From: Ruminococcaceae bacterium UBA1213
Lineage (GTDB): Bacteria > Bacillota > Clostridia > Oscillospirales > Acutalibacteraceae
Reading direction: 5' to 3'
Assembly: GCA_002309275.1 (NCBI GenBank)
Contig: DBXL01000231.1
Location: forward strand, 1 to 8,219
DNA length: 8,219 nucleotides
Shown: in pieces, positions 5,350 to 8,219 of the stretch
How the letters are laid out: each line of letters starts with the position of its first letter
Numbering within the stretch: the stretch's first letter is position 1
Made by a program: the position numbers and the translations under genes
The notes under the pieces: generated by a model
Databases searched by the model: none
What the model saw: the letters and a program-made list of their open reading frames with translations, nothing else
What the model was told of the DNA's origin: nothing

Positions 5350-6711
5350 ATGAATATTATAATTGTAGGCTGCGGAAAGATAGGTTCTACGATATTGGAA
5401 AGCCTTGTAGAAGAAGGTCACGATGTAGTCGGCATTGATACAGATGAAAAGGTCATCAATGAAATGACAAATATGTATGATGTCATGGGGGTATGCGGAA
5501 GCGGAACGGATTGTGAAATGCTGACAGAGGCGGGAGTGGAGAATGCAGAAATTTTCATAGCCGCCACGTCGTCTGACGAGCTGAATATGATAAGCTGTTT
5601 TATTGCCAGGAAGATGGGGGCAAAACATACGATTGCAAGAATAAGAAATCCCGAATACAATCAGAAAAATCTGGGATTTCTGAAACAGCAGTTAGACTTG
5701 TCAATGGCAATCAATCCCGAAATGCTTGCGGCGGTGGAGATGTTCAATATACTGAAACTGCCGTCAGCGGTGAAGATACAGACTTTTTCACAGCGTAATT
5801 TTGAGATAATAGAAATGATTTTAAAAGAGGGTTCGGCATTGGCAGGCATGAAGCTGATGGATTTAAGGAACAAATTCAAAGCGAAATTTCTTGTATGCGT
5901 GGTGCAGAGGGGAGAGGAAGTCTATATTCCTTCAGGAAATTTTCAGCTGATGGCAGGCGATAAAATCGGTTTGACAGCGTCACCTTCGGAAATACAGAAA
6001 TTAATGCGTTCCCTTGGGGTGGATAAGAAGAAAGCAAAAGATATAATGATACTTGGAGGAAGTAAGATTGCCTATTATCTTGCGAGAATGCTGACAGCTT
6101 CGGGCAATGGAGTGAAAATTGTTGAGCAGGACCATGCAAAATGCGAGGAGCTTTCGGAAAGTCTTGACAAAGCGGTTATCATTGAGGGCGACGGGGCACA
6201 GCAGGAACTGCTTTTAGAGGAGGGCTTGAAAACGCTGGATGCATTTGTTGCCCTGACGGGTATAGACGAGGAAAATATATTAATATCCATATTTGCATCA
6301 ACACAGAAAGTGCCTACCGTCATTTCAAAGATAAACAGAAATGAACTGGCAAGCATGGCGGCAAGACTTGGACTGGACTGCATTATCTCTCCAAAGAAAA
6401 TTGTATCCGACGTGATAGTGAGATATGCAAGGGCATTGGAGAATTCAAGGGGAAGCAATGTAGAAACGCTGTATAATATCATGGACGATAAAGCAGAGGT
6501 GCTTGAATTCAATGTAAGGTCAGATTTCAAGCAGGTGAACATTCCTTTAAGGGACCTCACTCTGAAAAAAAATATACTGATAGCAGGCATAATCCGAGAC
6601 AGAAAGCCTATCATACCGTCAGGTGATGATTTTATCATGAAAAATGATAAAGTGATAGTGGTAGTAGGCTCTGAACAGAGATTAAATGACCTGTCGGACA
6701 TAGTCAAGTGA
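5350..6711 (+). CDS. trkA: Trk potassium uptake system regulatory subunit TrkA
   Basis: The 453-residue cytosolic protein is the gating subunit that binds the TrkH channel and couples K+ uptake to nucleotide binding. It has the tandem arrangement of Trk rather than the single-RCK Ktr type. RCK-N1 (about 1-120) has GCGKIG (7-12) and the acidic D30 that ends the second strand. RCK-C1 covers about 140-222, RCK-N2 about 230-345 with GGSKIA (236-241) and E259, and RCK-C2 about 370-453 (ending VIVVVGSEQRLNDL). The first nucleotide site looks canonical; the second has Ala for the last Gly. The start at 5350 begins directly with the Rossmann strand and has AGGGG nine bases before it. An upstream in-frame ATG at 5320 lies at the predicted transcript 5' end. 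trkH follows after 10 bases. Confidence 0.95.
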   Translation: MNIIIVGCGKIGSTILESLVEEGHDVVGIDTDEKVINEMTNMYDVMGVCGSGTDCEMLTEAGVENAEIFIAATSSDELNMISCFIARKMGAKHTIARIRNPEYNQKNLGFLKQQLDLSMAINPEMLAAVEMFNILKLPSAVKIQTFSQRNFEIIEMILKEGSALAGMKLMDLRNKFKAKFLVCVVQRGEEVYIPSGNFQLMAGDKIGLTASPSEIQKLMRSLGVDKKKAKDIMILGGSKIAYYLARMLTASGNGVKIVEQDHAKCEELSESLDKAVIIEGDGAQQELLLEEGLKTLDAFVALTGIDEENILISIFASTQKVPTVISKINRNELASMAARLGLDCIISPKKIVSDVIVRYARALENSRGSNVETLYNIMDDKAEVLEFNVRSDFKQVNIPLRDLTLKKNILIAGIIRDRKPIIPSGDDFIMKNDKVIVVVGSEQRLNDLSDIVK

Positions 6712-6721
6712 GGTTTGAGAA

Positions 6722-8179
6722 ATGAACAGACGAATGATTTTTTACACGATAGGACAAATTATTGTACTTGAAGGAATACTTTTCACTTTACCGCTGATAG
6801 TATCGCTTATTTACTGGGAGGAAACAAGTATTTTATGCTTTTCGGTAATGACGCTTACGGCACTTGCCATAGGATTTTTAATGACGCTCATATCCAAGCC
6901 GAGCAATAAAATTATTTATGCAAAAGAGGGTTTTATCATTGTCACATTTGCATGGATCATGCTTTCGGCAGTGGGGTGTGTACCGTTTGTGATAAGCGGA
7001 GAGATACCCAATGTATTTGATGCATTTTTTGAAACGGTCAGCGGATTCACAACGACAGGTGCGTCTATTTTAACAGACGTGGAAAGCATGAGTAAAGGAA
7101 TGCTTTTCTGGAGAAGCTTCACACACTGGTTAGGCGGTATGGGAGTGCTTGTGCTTATCATGGCGATTGTTCCGAAAAATTCAGGTACGGACTCAGGGCG
7201 TGCCATGCATATTCTGCGTGCAGAGATGCCGGGACCTATTGTAGGCAAGCTTGTGCCGAAAGCAAAGGATACCGCCAAAATTCTGTATGTTATCTATTTT
7301 GCATTGACGGCACTGGAATTTTTCTTTCTGGTGATAGGGGATATGCCTCTTTATGACAGCATCGTTCATGCCATTGGTACGGCAGGTACAGGCGGTTTTG
7401 GTATCAAAGCCGATTCCCTTTCAGGATACAGTCCCTATTCACAGTGGGTGATAACCATATTTATGCTTCTTTTCGGAATCAACTTCAATCTGTACTATTT
7501 CATTTTATTAAAAAGATTCAAAGCGGTGTTCACCAACAGGGAATTATGGTGTTATTTTGGAATGGTAGCGGTTTCGGTTGTCGTCATCACATGGAACATA
7601 TTCCCGATATATGAAAATTTTTCCGACTCTCTCCGACATTCTTCCTTTCAGGTGGCAGGGGTTATATCCTCGACAGGATTTTCAAGCGTAGATTTCAATC
7701 AATGGCCACAGCTTTCCAAAAACATTCTGTTTTTACTGATGTTTGTAGGAGGCTGTGCAGGCTCGACAGCAGGCGGTCTGAAAGTATCGAGAGCGATTAT
7801 GCTTTTCAAGCTCATCAAAAAAGACATACACAGACTTCTGCATCCCCGTTCCGTCACGTCTGTAAAAATGGAGGGCAAAGCGGTTGACAGCAATACTCTT
7901 AACGGTGTAGGTACATATTTTGCAGTGTATATGGTGCTGATTTTAGGCACGTTTTTACTTATCTCATTTGAACCGCTCAGTTTTGAAACAAATCTGAGTG
8001 CAGCGGTGTCGTGCGTGAACAATATAGGACCGGGACTTGACCAAGCCGGACCAATGGAGGGCTATGCCATGTATTCCAATTTTTCTAAAGTAGTTCTCTC
8101 CATAGCCATGCTTTTGGGCAGGCTTGAAATTTATCCGATACTTCTCGCCCTCTACCCGCAGACATGGACAAAGAAATAG
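6722..8179 (+). CDS. trkH: Trk potassium uptake transmembrane subunit TrkH
   Basis: The 485-residue membrane protein is the K+-conducting pore partner of TrkA. It shows many hydrophobic segments and the four pore-loop repeats of the TrkH/KtrB family: TTTGAS (110-115), GTGGFG (222-227), STGFSS (317-322) and NNIGPG (433-438), each with the filter glycine. The glycine-rich GGCAGSTAGGLK (343-354) corresponds to the intramembrane gating region after the third repeat. Length matches TrkH of Bacillota, and the C-terminus (LGRLEIYPILLAL) is the usual one. ATG 6722 is served by GTGAGG (6708-6713), which overlaps the trkA stop codon, so translation is likely coupled. The stop codon TAG (8177-8179) merges with the tandem repeat that runs to the window end. 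No terminator is visible after it. Confidence 0.96.
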   Translation: MNRRMIFYTIGQIIVLEGILFTLPLIVSLIYWEETSILCFSVMTLTALAIGFLMTLISKPSNKIIYAKEGFIIVTFAWIMLSAVGCVPFVISGEIPNVFDAFFETVSGFTTTGASILTDVESMSKGMLFWRSFTHWLGGMGVLVLIMAIVPKNSGTDSGRAMHILRAEMPGPIVGKLVPKAKDTAKILYVIYFALTALEFFFLVIGDMPLYDSIVHAIGTAGTGGFGIKADSLSGYSPYSQWVITIFMLLFGINFNLYYFILLKRFKAVFTNRELWCYFGMVAVSVVVITWNIFPIYENFSDSLRHSSFQVAGVISSTGFSSVDFNQWPQLSKNILFLLMFVGGCAGSTAGGLKVSRAIMLFKLIKKDIHRLLHPRSVTSVKMEGKAVDSNTLNGVGTYFAVYMVLILGTFLLISFEPLSFETNLSAAVSCVNNIGPGLDQAGPMEGYAMYSNFSKVVLSIAMLLGRLEIYPILLALYPQTWTKK

Positions 8180-8219
8180 AGTGGAGTTTGGAGAGTGGAG
8201 AGTGGAGTTTGGAGAGTGG
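8178..8219 (+). repeat. G-rich 21-bp tandem repeat built from 7-bp units
   Basis: Bases 8178-8198 and 8199-8219 are identical 21-mers, and the array continues to the window edge. Read from 8179, each 21-mer is three heptamers: GAGTGGA, GTTTGGA, GAGTGGA. The plus strand contains no C in the array. The repeat starts within the trkH stop codon, so there is no free spacer. It probably continues beyond the window. No spacers are present, so it is not CRISPR. Similar heptamer arrays are known in cyanobacteria, where their function is uncertain. Confidence 0.85.

Noticed and set aside
5342..5353. Three-codon open frame (ATG AAA AAA TGA) overlapping the trkA start as a leader peptide
   Set aside because: It is only three codons in an A-rich stretch and sits directly behind the ribosome binding site without proper spacing; most likely chance.
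6075..6707. Minus-strand 210-codon frame inside trkA
   Set aside because: Long Ser/Leu-rich antisense frame caused by trkA codon use; no start signals and no recognisable domain.
8178..8219. CRISPR array
   Set aside because: The copies are directly adjacent without unique spacers and have a 7-bp substructure.

Overview
The window looks like chromosomal DNA from a low-GC, spore-forming member of the Clostridia (Bacillota). The base composition is AT-rich, starts have strong AGGAGG-type ribosome binding sites, and promoters include extended -10 (TGnTATAAT) elements. There is a complete cotJABC spore-coat operon with a sigma-E-like promoter. Protein variants such as NRIDRNTGG in the RluA-type enzyme fit clostridial relatives. 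A gut or rumen clostridium is a reasonable guess, but the genus cannot be fixed from the sequence alone.

Layout. Bases 1-120 are the last 39 codons of a truncated membrane-protein gene. It is followed closely by a lipoprotein (135-962) with a coiled-coil stalk and a beta-rich C-terminal domain. A separately promoted small helical protein (1028-1492) carries a HEPN-type RNxxxH motif. A hairpin separates it from the convergent cotJA-cotJB-cotJC operon (2603 down to 1547, minus strand). Back to back with the cotJ promoter is a vegetative-type promoter for an RluA-family pseudouridine synthase (2732-3700) and a HIT-family protein (3713-4171). That unit ends at a bidirectional terminator (4182-4217). 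A divergent GpsA-type NAD(P)-dependent glycerol-3-phosphate dehydrogenase gene (4242-5201, minus) faces it. From a divergent promoter region (5202-5349) the trkA-trkH potassium uptake operon reads rightwards (5350-8179). The window ends inside a G-rich heptamer/21-bp tandem repeat that begins at the trkH stop codon.

How the genes work together. TrkA and TrkH form one potassium uptake system (cytosolic gate and membrane pore). CotJA, CotJB and CotJC form one spore-coat module in which CotJC retains all dimanganese catalase ligands. The RluA-type enzyme and HIT protein are co-transcribed but have no obvious shared pathway. GpsA supplies glycerol-3-phosphate for phospholipids. Most of the window is ordinary core genome. 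The parts most worth a second look are the solo HEPN protein with a palindrome inside its promoter, the terminal heptamer repeat, and the non-canonical substrate-side motif of the GpsA-like protein. I did not find convincing evidence of a new multi-gene system.
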